The translations under genes and the position numbers were made by a program. The notes under the pieces are model-generated. The model did no database searches. It had not been told where the DNA came from and worked only from the letters and a program-made list of their open reading frames with translations. Below are positions 1 to 6,618 of a stretch of DNA of 16,693 bases, piece after piece. Numbering within the stretch: position 1 is the first letter of the stretch; each line of letters opens with the position of its first letter. The stretch spans positions 1 to 16,693 of the forward strand of contig JAMWBY010000022.1 of the NCBI GenBank assembly GCA_023818745.1. Direction: 5' to 3'. The DNA comes from Candidatus Omnitrophota bacterium (GTDB lineage: Bacteria > Ratteibacteria > UBA8468 > B48-G9 > JAFGKM01).

Positions 1-1
1 A

Positions 2-880
2 AGTTTCCATTTATATTCTTACTGGGAGTGGACTCCCCAGACAGGAAAATGGATAAATCCTAAATATGCAGTTAAGGATACAGCCGAAGAACAGTTTAAT
101 TATGCAGAAGAATTTAGAAAGAACGGGAAAATTGAAATTGCAATAAGAGAACATAAAAAACTTTTAAAACACTATCCTAAATCACAATATGCACCTTCTT
201 CCTGTCTTATACTTGGTCAGATTTATAAAGAAATCGGAGATACTAAAAAAGCATTTGAGTATTTTCAAAAGATTATAGATGATTATCCTGCTTCTCAATT
301 AGTTTTTTCTGCGATAAAACTCCAATCTGAAATAGCAGATAAGAAACTTGAAGAAAAAAAAGGTATTTTTAAATTCTTGCATCGTAAAGAAAATCCCAAA
401 TATATGAGTAAGGTTTTAGAAAATAATCCCTATGATTTAGAAAATGTTGAGAGAATGTTTAAACTTGCAGAATTTTATTATGGAATTAAATCATATAATG
501 AATCTATTGAAGTTTTGAATAAAATTATAAAAAATTTTTCACAGACAGAATATACCGAAAAAGCAAAATTTTTAAAAATAAAATATTCTATATATTCAAT
601 TCCAGATATAAATTATGACACAGATTTAATAGAAGATATAAGAGAAGAAATCATATCGTTTACCATTGAATATCCAGAAAGTAAATTTAAAGATGAAATA
701 GAAAATATAAAAACAATACTTGATGAAAAAGAAGCAGAAAAGTATTATCAAATAGCAAGATATTATGAAAAAGCAGGAAAGAAAAAAAGCGCAGTTTATT
801 ATTATCAGAAATTATTGAATAAATTTCCTGATACAAAGTATGGCAAAATTGCTTATGAAAAGGTTAATACAATTAAGTAG
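2..880 (+). CDS. BamD-like TPR lipoprotein, outer-membrane assembly (5' truncated)
   Basis: The reading frame is open from base 2, so the start and any lipoprotein signal lie outside the window; about 292 residues are visible. Repeated helical TPR-type units are evident: FNYAEEFRKNGKIEIAIREH, then a YKEIGDTKKAFEYFQKIIDDYP unit, and near the end a YYEKAGKKKSAVYYYQKLL unit followed by KFPDTKYG. The last unit resembles the C-terminal TPR of BamD/YfiO, the lipoprotein that helps the BAM complex insert beta-barrel proteins into the outer membrane. The N-terminal YWEWTP...WINPKYAVKDT segment is, from memory, typical of BamD-like proteins in Omnitrophota-related genomes. The internal TTG at 377 is not a plausible start because coding continues upstream. 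The next gene overlaps its 3' end and encodes another outer-membrane assembly lipoprotein, which fits. It could be a general TPR protein; BamD family membership is likely, function inferred. Confidence 0.75.
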   Translation, partial: SFHLYSYWEWTPQTGKWINPKYAVKDTAEEQFNYAEEFRKNGKIEIAIREHKKLLKHYPKSQYAPSSCLILGQIYKEIGDTKKAFEYFQKIIDDYPASQLVFSAIKLQSEIADKKLEEKKGIFKFLHRKENPKYMSKVLENNPYDLENVERMFKLAEFYYGIKSYNESIEVLNKIIKNFSQTEYTEKAKFLKIKYSIYSIPDINYDTDLIEDIREEIISFTIEYPESKFKDEIENIKTILDEKEAEKYYQIARYYEKAGKKKSAVYYYQKLLNKFPDTKYGKIAYEKVNTIK

Positions 881-1337
881 TTTGCTTTCTTTTTTTACCT
901 CGTGTTATCTTAACCAAAATATTTATAATAAAAATAAAATATATTTAAAAAAAATAGAAAATTTTTCCAATCAACCGACTCTCAATTTTATTCTTGAAGA
1001 AAAATTTAAAGAAGCCATATTAAAATATCCCGGGTATTCAATAACAAACTATGAAGATTCTGCTGATTATATTATTGAGTTAAAAATTTTAGATTTAGAA
1101 AGAATACCTTTATCTTATTCAAAGGAAAATCCTGATGAAATTTCATCTGCAAAATTTCAATTGAAATTAAAAGTTAATATTAGGGAAAAAGACAAACCTA
1201 TTTTTGAAAAAGATTTATTTGAAACTTTTTCAACTTCTATTTATAAAAATTACAGAGAAGAAGAGATATTAAATAAAGTGGCAGAACAGATGGCAAAAAA
1301 AATATATTTTGAAATTTTAAAATTGAATAAAAAATGA
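855..1337 (+). CDS. lptE: LptE-like LPS-assembly lipoprotein
   Basis: A small lipoprotein of about 160 residues. From the ATG at 855 it begins MKRLIQLSSLLSFFTSC, a short signal peptide with a lipobox-like FTSC, which would make Cys17 the lipidated residue. An in-frame ATG at 840 adds five residues (MAKLL) and is possible, but the shorter start gives a cleaner signal peptide; neither has a clear SD sequence. The mature part has the LptE layout: an early segment around FSNQPTL, a predicted helix LEEKFKEAILKYP, then beta strands (ADYIIELKILDLERIPLSY, AKFQLKLKVNIRE) and a C-terminal helix. LptE partners LptD in placing lipopolysaccharide in the outer leaflet. The gene overlaps the BamD-like gene upstream by 26 bp and the holA-like gene by 4 bp. 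The lptE-holA pairing also occurs in E. coli, which supports both calls. Sequence identity in this family is low, so the assignment rests on lipobox, size, fold pattern and context. Confidence 0.65.
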   Translation: MKRLIQLSSLLSFFTSCYLNQNIYNKNKIYLKKIENFSNQPTLNFILEEKFKEAILKYPGYSITNYEDSADYIIELKILDLERIPLSYSKENPDEISSAKFQLKLKVNIREKDKPIFEKDLFETFSTSIYKNYREEEILNKVAEQMAKKIYFEILKLNKK

Positions 1338-1966
1338 AGAATTGTATTGTTATTTTAAATGACTATCAAAAATTTACTAATCTGGTAGAGGAATTAAAAA
1401 AGGAAAATAATATAAATGAATTTGATATTAAAATTTATGATTTAGAACAAACAGATTTAAAAAAATTTCTAAATGAGATTGACTATCAGCCAATTTTTTC
1501 AGAAAAAGCACTTTTTATTATAAAAAATGTTGAATTACTTACAAAAGAAGAATGTGAAAAACTTCATAGGGTTTTCAAAAATATTCCTGAGAATATATTG
1601 GTTATACTTTATGGATTATCAATAAAAGCGCCATTTAAAGAAAGTTCTATAAAAGAAAACTATCTAACTCCTGAAAATATTTTTTTTAGAAAAATATATT
1701 CTTTAAAAATGAAAGATAATCAGAAAATTTTAGATATTTTAAAAGAATATATGAAAGTTAGAGAAAAAAATTTTACTCTTCTTATAAGTGGAATTGAAAT
1801 TTATTTAAGAAATATTCTTATAAATGAGAAAAATTTTTCAGAATGGATTATTAAAAAATTTGAAAATCTCTGTAATCTTGATTATTTTTTAAAAACAGGC
1901 CAGGTAGAATTAGGTTCTGAATTAGAATTACATCTTTTATACTACTTTTTTTCAGAATTTAATTGA
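1334..1966 (+). CDS. holA: Short DNA polymerase III delta subunit-like protein
   Basis: A 210-residue protein that I read as HolA, the clamp-loader delta subunit that opens the sliding clamp. The N-terminal part has the weakly conserved delta pattern: an initial strand, acidic helices, then PIFSEKALFIIKNVELLTKEE (residues 53-73) and a strand ENILVILYG, matching the usual 'lPlF..kr.viv.n.e.l' stretch. The C-terminal part (about 130-210) resembles the start of the helical collar domain. Typical HolA is about 320-345 residues, so this copy is roughly 120 short; the middle AAA+ lid region appears missing. No frameshift is visible, and the frame is intact to a TAA that overlaps the end of rpsT on the other strand. 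Context is the strongest support: it follows lptE (as in E. coli) and is adjacent to rpsT (as in Bacillus). The ATGA overlap with lptE implies translational coupling. It could instead be a delta-like paralogue. Confidence 0.6.
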   Translation: MKNCIVILNDYQKFTNLVEELKKENNINEFDIKIYDLEQTDLKKFLNEIDYQPIFSEKALFIIKNVELLTKEECEKLHRVFKNIPENILVILYGLSIKAPFKESSIKENYLTPENIFFRKIYSLKMKDNQKILDILKEYMKVREKNFTLLISGIEIYLRNILINEKNFSEWIIKKFENLCNLDYFLKTGQVELGSELELHLLYYFFSEFN

Positions 1967-2229
1967 ATCCTATATTTTTTAATAAATTTCATTAACCTAC
2001 TTTTTTTTCTGGAAGCATTATTTTTATGAATTATTCCTTTTGATTCCGCTTTATCTATTTCTTTAATTGTCGTTTTTAAAATATTTTCAAACTCTGGATT
2101 GTTATCTAATACTGCCTGTTTTGTTTTTTTTATTAGTGTTTTTATTTTTGAAATAATCATTTTGTTTCTCAATCTTTTCTTTATTTCCTGTCTCTGCCTT
2201 TTTAAAACACTTCTCTTTTTTTTAGCCAT
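1942..2229 (-). CDS. rpsT: 30S ribosomal protein S20
   Basis: A 95-residue, very Lys/Arg-rich protein beginning MAKKKRSVLKRQRQEIKKRLRN, which is the S20 signature start. It continues with the usual three-helix layout and the conserved KGIIHKNNASRKKSRLMKFI segment (residues about 64-83). S20 binds 16S rRNA early in 30S assembly. The start is fixed by an AGGAGG sequence (CCTCCT on the + strand at 2235-2240) five bases upstream of the ATG. A sigma70-type promoter lies just upstream on the same strand. The stop codon lies 25 bases inside the 3' end of the convergent holA-like gene, so the two genes are tail to tail with an overlap, and the last eight or so residues of each come from opposite strands of the same DNA. 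Length is slightly above the usual 85-90 residues. Confidence 0.96.
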   Translation of the reverse strand: MAKKKRSVLKRQRQEIKKRLRNKMIISKIKTLIKKTKQAVLDNNPEFENILKTTIKEIDKAESKGIIHKNNASRKKSRLMKFIKKYRIQLNSEKK

Positions 2230-2234
2230 AAATT

Positions 2235-2240
2235 CCTCCT
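2235..2240 (-). promoter_or_regulatory. Shine-Dalgarno of rpsT
   Basis: The + strand reads CCTCCT, giving AGGAGG on the coding strand, with five bases between it and the ATG of rpsT. It is one of the strongest ribosome-binding sites in the window and fixes the start. Confidence 0.85.
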
Positions 2241-2262
2241 ATTTTCTTAAATATGAGGTAAA

Positions 2263-2291
2263 ATAATATCATAAACTAAACTTTTAATCAA
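2263..2291 (-). promoter_or_regulatory. Probable sigma70 promoter of rpsT
   Basis: On the minus strand there is TTGATT (2286-2291), a 17-base spacer and TATTAT (2263-2268). This is close to TTGACA-N17-TATAAT. Transcription would start near 2256, leaving a leader of about 27 bases that contains the AGGAGG. The element sits in the short divergent gap between rpsT and the ECF sigma gene, so the two transcription units may influence each other. In such A+T-rich DNA chance matches are common; the exact 17-base spacing and position raise confidence. Confidence 0.6.
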
Positions 2292-2310
2292 ATTTTGGTG
2301 TCTTAATATA

Positions 2311-2838
2311 ATGAAAGATAAAAAAATTTTTGAAGAATATTATATAACGCATGCGAATAAGATTTATAGTGTGGTTTATAGAATGGTTAATAATCACCAA
2401 GACGCAATAGATATTGTTCAGGAGGTTTTCTTAAGGGCATATAAAAATATGGATAGTTTTAAAGGATTATCAAAGTTCTCTACTTATCTTTACAGGATAG
2501 CATTAAATCTTACATATGATTTTTTAAGAAAAAAAAAGAAAGGAAGGAAGATTGAAAATTTAGATCATGAAGATTTTTCTTTTTATAGTTTTAATACAAA
2601 TTTTGAAAAAAATTTATATGATGATCAGATTGTTGAAGATATAAAAAAGGAGATTGAAAATTTAACAGATAAACAGAAAACAATTTTTATTTTAAAGACA
2701 TATGAAGAATTAACATATGAAGAAATTGCAAGAATTTTAAGAAAAAGAGTTGGAACTATAAAGGCGACATATTTTCAATCACTGCAGAAAATTAGAGAAA
2801 ATTTAAAAAAGAAGGGGGTAATAAAAAATGAAATGTAG
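2311..2838 (+). CDS. ECF-type RNA polymerase sigma factor
   Basis: A 175-residue sigma-70 family protein of the extracytoplasmic-function (RpoE-like) type, with only regions 2 and 4. Region 2 spans about residues 7-75 and includes DAIDIVQEVFLRAYKNMDSF (31-50), the core-binding and -10 recognition helix, followed by FSTYLYRIALNLTYDFLRKKKK. A poorly conserved acidic linker (81-110) joins it to region 4 (about 115-168), whose helix-turn-helix YEEIARILRKRVGTIKATYF recognises the -35 element. The gene directly downstream overlaps by 11 bases and encodes a zinc-finger, membrane-anchored anti-sigma factor, the usual partner arrangement. The start has no clear SD sequence; starting at 2311 preserves the complete N-terminal helix of region 2. 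The signal that releases it is not evident from the sequence. Confidence 0.92.
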   Translation: MKDKKIFEEYYITHANKIYSVVYRMVNNHQDAIDIVQEVFLRAYKNMDSFKGLSKFSTYLYRIALNLTYDFLRKKKKGRKIENLDHEDFSFYSFNTNFEKNLYDDQIVEDIKKEIENLTDKQKTIFILKTYEELTYEEIARILRKRVGTIKATYFQSLQKIRENLKKKGVIKNEM

Positions 2839-3301
2839 AAGATTAGAAAGGAAGATATTAATGTATATAGAAGGAAATTTAAATGTAAAAGAAAAGGAAG
2901 AAATAAAGAAACATCTTGATGAATGTGTCTCTTGCAATAGTTTATATAATGATTTTTTATTGATTTTGGAAAACTCAAAAAAGATAAAAATTCCACAGCT
3001 CAACGAAAATTTATTAAATGCATTGAAAGTCACTATAGAAAAAAATAAAATTTCTACTTTCTCGTTAAAACCTGTTTATATTGCTATTTCTATTTTTGTT
3101 TTAGTTTTTTCAACAATCTTTTTTGCCAGAATTTATTTACCTGATTCAAAAAAAGTTTTACCTGTTTCAACAGGACCTGTTAAAATTGAAATTTTAAATC
3201 ATGAATTGCCTTTTTCTGAAGATGTGATCATTAAATATGCTAATTATATGGAGGAAGAAGAAGTAGAAAAAGTCCTTGATTTTATTTTTGCAGGTTTATA
3301 A
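2828..3301 (+). CDS. Membrane-anchored zinc-finger anti-sigma factor
   Basis: A 157-residue protein with the ZAS/zf-HC2 signature H-x3-C-x2-C at His29, Cys33 and Cys36 (KKHLDECVSC), preceded by an N-terminal helix with Cys3. One transmembrane segment lies at about 82-101 (PVYIAISIFVLVFSTIFFA). The cytoplasmic N-terminus would hold the ECF sigma factor, and the roughly 55-residue C-terminal part lies on the outside; it is short and ends in an acidic helix (MEEEEVEKVLDFI). The gene starts 11 bases inside the sigma gene, with a purine-rich GAAGGGGGT stretch in front, so the pair is translationally coupled. No dedicated site-1 or site-2 protease is encoded nearby. The next gene begins 42 bases on. 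Confidence 0.88.
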   Translation: MKCRRLERKILMYIEGNLNVKEKEEIKKHLDECVSCNSLYNDFLLILENSKKIKIPQLNENLLNALKVTIEKNKISTFSLKPVYIAISIFVLVFSTIFFARIYLPDSKKVLPVSTGPVKIEILNHELPFSEDVIIKYANYMEEEEVEKVLDFIFAGL

Positions 3302-3308
3302 TTTATAC

Positions 3309-3337
3309 TTGAAAAATTCATTCAAAAAAAATAAAAT
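3309..3337 (+). promoter_or_regulatory. Possible promoter before the SagB-type gene
   Basis: TTGAAA (3309-3314), a 17-base spacer and TAAAAT (3332-3337) precede the nitroreductase gene. The predicted transcription start (about 3344) falls on the upstream ATG, which would make the long form leaderless and give the internal ATG at 3398 a leader carrying an SD sequence. The A+T-rich context makes chance matches likely. Confidence 0.35.
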
Positions 3338-3343
3338 TAAAAT

Positions 3344-3988
3344 ATGAAGATATTATTTTTCTTTTTTCTTTCATTTCTAACTTTAGGGGGTGAAAATATG
3401 GAACAGATAAATTTACCCAAACCAGATTTTAAAGGGAAAATTTCTGTTGAAGAAGCATTAAAAACAAGAAGGTCAATAAGAACTTATAAGGCAGCCCCTT
3501 TGACTTTGAAAGAGTTATCTCAGATTTTATGGGCATGTGATGGAAAAACAGCAGATTGGGGAGGAAGAACCGCACCTTCTGCTGGTGCTACATATCCTCT
3601 TGAAATATATGTAGTTGTTGGAAATGTGGAAGGAATTAAACCAGGGCTATATCATTATGAAGTTGATACCCATTCATTAACTCTTATAAAAGAAGGAGAT
3701 TTAAGAGCACAACTTTCCAACGCTGCATTAAATCAAACTTCTATTAAAAATGCGGCTTTTGTAATAGTTATTTCTGGTATTTTTGAAAGAACTACTGCAA
3801 GATATGGAAAAAGAGGTGAAAGATATGTTTTTATGGAAGTAGGTCATTGTGGTCAGAATATTCATTTACAGGCAGAATCCCTTGGACTTGGAACTGTTAT
3901 GATAGGTGCTTTTGAGGATGAAAAAGTAAAAAGAGTTCTCGGCATAAAGGAAGACGTTTTTTATCTTTGTCCTGTTGGTAAAAAATGA
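3344..3988 (+). CDS. SagB/ThcOx-type nitroreductase family dehydrogenase
   Basis: A 214-residue FMN-dependent nitroreductase-fold protein of the SagB type. Recognisable segments are SVEEALKTRRSIRTYKAAPLT (FMN-binding arginines near residues 42-46), LSQILWACDG, RTAPSAGATYPLEIYVVVG, GLYHYEVDTHSL, RYVFMEVGHCGQNIHLQAESLGLGTVMIGAF and VLGIKEDVFYLCPVGKK. There is no azole-forming gene cluster beside it, so a role in peptide modification is not implied; the substrate is unknown. Two starts are possible. ATG 3344 adds MKILFFFFLSFLTLGGEN, which looks like a signal peptide or membrane anchor. ATG 3398 has a strong AGGGGGTG ribosome-binding site five bases upstream and gives a cytoplasmic protein of 196 residues. 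Exported SagB-like proteins exist, so the longer form is listed here. Its stop overlaps the polX start by 4 bases. Confidence 0.88.
   Translation: MKILFFFFLSFLTLGGENMEQINLPKPDFKGKISVEEALKTRRSIRTYKAAPLTLKELSQILWACDGKTADWGGRTAPSAGATYPLEIYVVVGNVEGIKPGLYHYEVDTHSLTLIKEGDLRAQLSNAALNQTSIKNAAFVIVISGIFERTTARYGKRGERYVFMEVGHCGQNIHLQAESLGLGTVMIGAFEDEKVKRVLGIKEDVFYLCPVGKK
3385..3392 (+). promoter_or_regulatory. Internal Shine-Dalgarno in SagB-type gene
   Basis: AGGGGGTG ends five bases before the in-frame ATG at 3398. It competes with the SD-less ATG at 3344 and decides whether the protein carries the hydrophobic N-terminus. Confidence 0.5.
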
Positions 3989-5685
3989 GTAAAAATATTG
4001 AAATTGCCGATATTTTTGATAAAATTGCTGATGCGCTTGAATTTAAAGGAGATAATTCTTTTCGTATAGGTGCTTATAGAAAAGCGGCAAGAATTTTAAG
4101 AGAATATCCAGAAGATATTGAGGAACTCTATAAAAGAAATGAAATTCAGAAAATCTCCGGTATTGGTAAAGGAATGGCTGAAAAGATTATTGAGTATCTT
4201 ACTACCGGAAAGATGAAAAAGTATGAGGAGGCGACAGAAAATATTCCAGAAGAACTTCTAAAAATGCTTGAAATTCCAAATCTTGGACCAAAGACATTAA
4301 ATCTTGCCTATACAAAACTTGGTGTTAGGACTTTACAAGACCTTGAAAGAGTTATAGAAAACGGACAACTTGCAAACTTATTTGGGATGGGTGAGAAGAA
4401 AGTTGAGAATATTAAAAGGGGTATAGAACTTTATAAACAAGGGAAAGAAAGAATTCCTCTTGGAATTGCTTTTCCAATTGTTGAAGAAATAATTGAAGAA
4501 CTTAAAAAATATACAGATAAAATTGAACCAGCAGGTTCATTAAGAAGAATGAGAGAAACAATAGGAGATATAGATATTCTTGCAACAGGTAAGAATATAG
4601 AAATAATTAATAGTTTTATTTCCTTGCCATCTGTCAAAGAAGTTTTAGCAAAAGGAGATACAAAAGCATCAGTTATTGTAAAAACAAATAATTTACAAGT
4701 TGATTTAAGAGTTGTTTCCTCTGATTCGTTTGGGGCTGCCTTACAATATTTTACAGGTTCAAAAAGCCATAATATTAAATTGAGAGGACTTGCAAAAGAT
4801 AAAGGGTTAAAAATAAGTGAATATGGTGTTTTCAAAGGAGATGAAAAAATAGCGGGTAGGTGTGAAGAAGAAGTTTATAAAGCACTGGGTCTTGTATGGA
4901 TTCCACCTGAATTAAGAGAAGATAGAGGCGAAATAGAAGCAGCGATGGAGAATAAATTACCTATTCTTATTGAAGGGAAGGATATAAAAGGAGACCTCCA
5001 TGTTCATTCAAAATATTCAGATGGGGTTGAGACGATTGAAGAGATTGCAGTTGCTGGTAAAAAAATGGGATATGAATATATAGGAATATGTGACCATTCT
5101 AAAACTTCCAAAATAGCAGGAGGACTTGATGAAGAAACACTTAAAAGAAGAAATGAAGAGATTGATAGAATAAATGAAAAAATAAAAGGAATAAAGATTT
5201 TGAAAGGAATGGAGGTTGACATTCTTTCCGATGGCTCTCTTGACTATCCAGATAAGATACTTGAGAAACTTGATTTTGTTATTGCTTCTATTCATCAAGG
5301 GTTTAAAAAGAATGTTACAGAAAGAGTTAAGAAAGCAATTGAAAATCCCTATGTTGATATAATCGCTCATCCGACAGGTCGACTTTTAAGTGGAAGAGAA
5401 GGTTATGAAATTGATATTGATGAAATCATTGAATATGCAAGTAAATTTAATGTTGTTCTTGAAATAAATTGTTATCCAGATAGATTGGATTTAAATGATG
5501 TAAATATAATAAAAGCAAAAAGTAAAAATGTTAAATTTTCACTTGGAACAGATGCGCATAATATAGGTATGTTAAAATATATAAAATTTGGTCTTGGCAT
5601 GGCAAAAAGAGGATGGCTTACAAAAAAAGATATTTTAAATACATATAAATGGGAAGAGATGCCTTTAAGAAGGAGAATAAGATGA
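3985..5685 (+). CDS. polX: DNA polymerase/3'-5' exonuclease PolX
   Basis: A 566-residue bacterial family X DNA polymerase fused to a PHP exonuclease, the standard PolX layout and length, acting in gap filling during base-excision repair. In order: an 8-kDa-like helical domain and helix-hairpin-helix motifs (KISGIGKGMAEKII at 57-69; IPNLGPKTL at 97-105; LFGMGEKKVENI at 132-143); the polymerase palm with GSLRR at 184-188, the DID catalytic pair Asp195/Asp197 and third Asp240 (QVDLRVV); and the PHP domain from 337. PHP metal ligands all appear present: His339, His341, Asp346, His371, Glu410, His437, His462, Asp523 and His525, so both activities are predicted intact. The gene overlaps the nitroreductase gene by ATGA and the thymidylate-synthase-like gene by ATGA, so it sits inside an operon and probably relies on translational coupling; no SD sequence of its own is obvious. 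Confidence 0.97.
   Translation: MSKNIEIADIFDKIADALEFKGDNSFRIGAYRKAARILREYPEDIEELYKRNEIQKISGIGKGMAEKIIEYLTTGKMKKYEEATENIPEELLKMLEIPNLGPKTLNLAYTKLGVRTLQDLERVIENGQLANLFGMGEKKVENIKRGIELYKQGKERIPLGIAFPIVEEIIEELKKYTDKIEPAGSLRRMRETIGDIDILATGKNIEIINSFISLPSVKEVLAKGDTKASVIVKTNNLQVDLRVVSSDSFGAALQYFTGSKSHNIKLRGLAKDKGLKISEYGVFKGDEKIAGRCEEEVYKALGLVWIPPELREDRGEIEAAMENKLPILIEGKDIKGDLHVHSKYSDGVETIEEIAVAGKKMGYEYIGICDHSKTSKIAGGLDEETLKRRNEEIDRINEKIKGIKILKGMEVDILSDGSLDYPDKILEKLDFVIASIHQGFKKNVTERVKKAIENPYVDIIAHPTGRLLSGREGYEIDIDEIIEYASKFNVVLEINCYPDRLDLNDVNIIKAKSKNVKFSLGTDAHNIGMLKYIKFGLGMAKRGWLTKKDILNTYKWEEMPLRRRIR
5671..5675 (+). promoter_or_regulatory. Shine-Dalgarno deciding the thymidylate synthase start
   Basis: AGGAG lies inside the last codons of polX and ends six bases before the ATG at 5682. 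It favours this start over the in-frame ATG at 5649. Confidence 0.65.
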
Positions 5686-6542
5686 TACCAGTGATAAAGG
5701 TTGAGGGAAATTCAATAGCCGAGGTATGGGAAAGAAGTTTGATAGAATTGTGGGAAAAAGGAATAAGTATAAAAACAGAATATGATAGAGAAAAAGACAT
5801 TCCAAGCAAGGACTGCACAATGATAATGGTAATAAAGGAACCATTTTCTGAACCAAGAATACATCTTGCTTTTCCTGGAGGAATTGAGGACCTTGAAAAA
5901 TATAGGCAGGAAGTTGTTTTAGGAATTCATGACCACTGGATTAATCCTGAAGAAAAAAAGTGGACTTATACATATCATGACCGACTTGCCAATTATCATA
6001 TTCCTGAGAAAGAAGAAAAAATTAATCAACTTGAATATATAATCAATAAACTTTCTGAAACACCGTATTCAAGAAGAGCTCAAGGTATAACATGGATTCC
6101 ATTTTATGACCCTTTTACCTATGACCCACCATGTTTACAGAGGATTTGGTGTAGAATTGTGGAGGAAAATGAAGATTTATTTTTAAATATGAATACTCAC
6201 TGGCGTTCAAGGGATGCATACAGAGCAGCATTTATGAATTTATTCGGTTTAACATCTCTTCAAAAATATATTGCTGACGAAATTACTAAGAAAATAAAAA
6301 GAGAGGTTAAAGTTGGTCAATATGTTGATGTTTCAGATTCCTATCACATTTATGGAGAAAGTTTTGAAGATTTTAAAAAAAGATTTTTAAGTTCAATTGA
6401 AAAAAGGGATTTTTATAATCCAGACCATACAAAAAGCAGGACTTTGAGAAGTGATGACCCTATAGCAATAAGTGGTTTTGAATATGGTAAGCAACTCATA
6501 GAGATGGAAAAGAAAACCGGAAAAAAAGGCACACTTTTTTAA
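5682..6542 (+). CDS. Divergent thymidylate synthase (ThyA superfamily)
   Basis: A 286-residue protein from the ATG at 5682, chosen because AGGAG lies six bases upstream and its ATGA overlaps the polX stop; an ATG at 5649 would add 11 residues. The C-terminal two thirds matches the ThyA/dCMP hydroxymethylase fold, and the key residues can be placed against E. coli ThyA: the phosphate-binding pair Arg131-Arg132 (YSRRAQGITW), nucleophile Cys151 (PPCLQ), Arg175-Ser176-x-Asp178, Asn186 eleven residues after Arg175 (E. coli Asn177, which favours dUMP over dCMP), and His222-x-Tyr224 (SYHIYG). The first 100 residues (WERSLIELWEKGISIKTEYD, CTMIMVIKEPFSEPRIH) differ from the classical N-terminus and look closer to archaeal-type members, from memory. 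It probably makes dTMP from dUMP with methylene-tetrahydrofolate; the folate site is the uncertain part. It is adjacent to a repair polymerase and in the same window as folK. Confidence 0.75.
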   Translation: MIPVIKVEGNSIAEVWERSLIELWEKGISIKTEYDREKDIPSKDCTMIMVIKEPFSEPRIHLAFPGGIEDLEKYRQEVVLGIHDHWINPEEKKWTYTYHDRLANYHIPEKEEKINQLEYIINKLSETPYSRRAQGITWIPFYDPFTYDPPCLQRIWCRIVEENEDLFLNMNTHWRSRDAYRAAFMNLFGLTSLQKYIADEITKKIKREVKVGQYVDVSDSYHIYGESFEDFKKRFLSSIEKRDFYNPDHTKSRTLRSDDPIAISGFEYGKQLIEMEKKTGKKGTLF

Positions 6543-6599
6543 CAGAAAAAAATACTTTCCTACAAAACTAAATCAAGTCGTAAAGGCGCTTTTCTTTTG

Positions 6600-6613
6600 T
6601 GTTAAAATATAAT
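6600..6613 (+). promoter_or_regulatory. Possible extended -10 promoter of miaA
   Basis: The stretch reads TG-T-TAAAAT (6600-6608) running into TATAAT (6608-6613), only five bases before the miaA ATG at 6619. No convincing -35 hexamer is seen at 16-18 bases upstream. If either -10 is used, the transcript starts within a few bases of the ATG, which would make miaA nearly leaderless; it also lacks an SD sequence. Confidence 0.4.
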
Positions 6614-6618
6614 GATAA

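Noticed and set aside
377..880. A separate 167-residue gene starting at TTG 377
   Set aside because: The same frame is open and coding-like back to base 2, with a TPR unit upstream, so it is one truncated gene.
2307..2312. TATAAT overlapping the ECF sigma ATG as a promoter
   Set aside because: Transcription from it would start inside the gene, with no usable in-frame start that keeps region 2 intact. The -35 match is poor.
4431..5370. Minus-strand open frames opposite polX
   Set aside because: They lie wholly inside a clear PolX gene, show no family motifs and are Ser/Phe/Ile-rich, as expected for the reverse of Lys/Glu-rich coding DNA.
6575..6600. AAAGGCGCTTT as an intrinsic terminator after the thymidylate synthase gene
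   Set aside because: Only four pairs form, with a weak mixed tail; no stable hairpin is supported.
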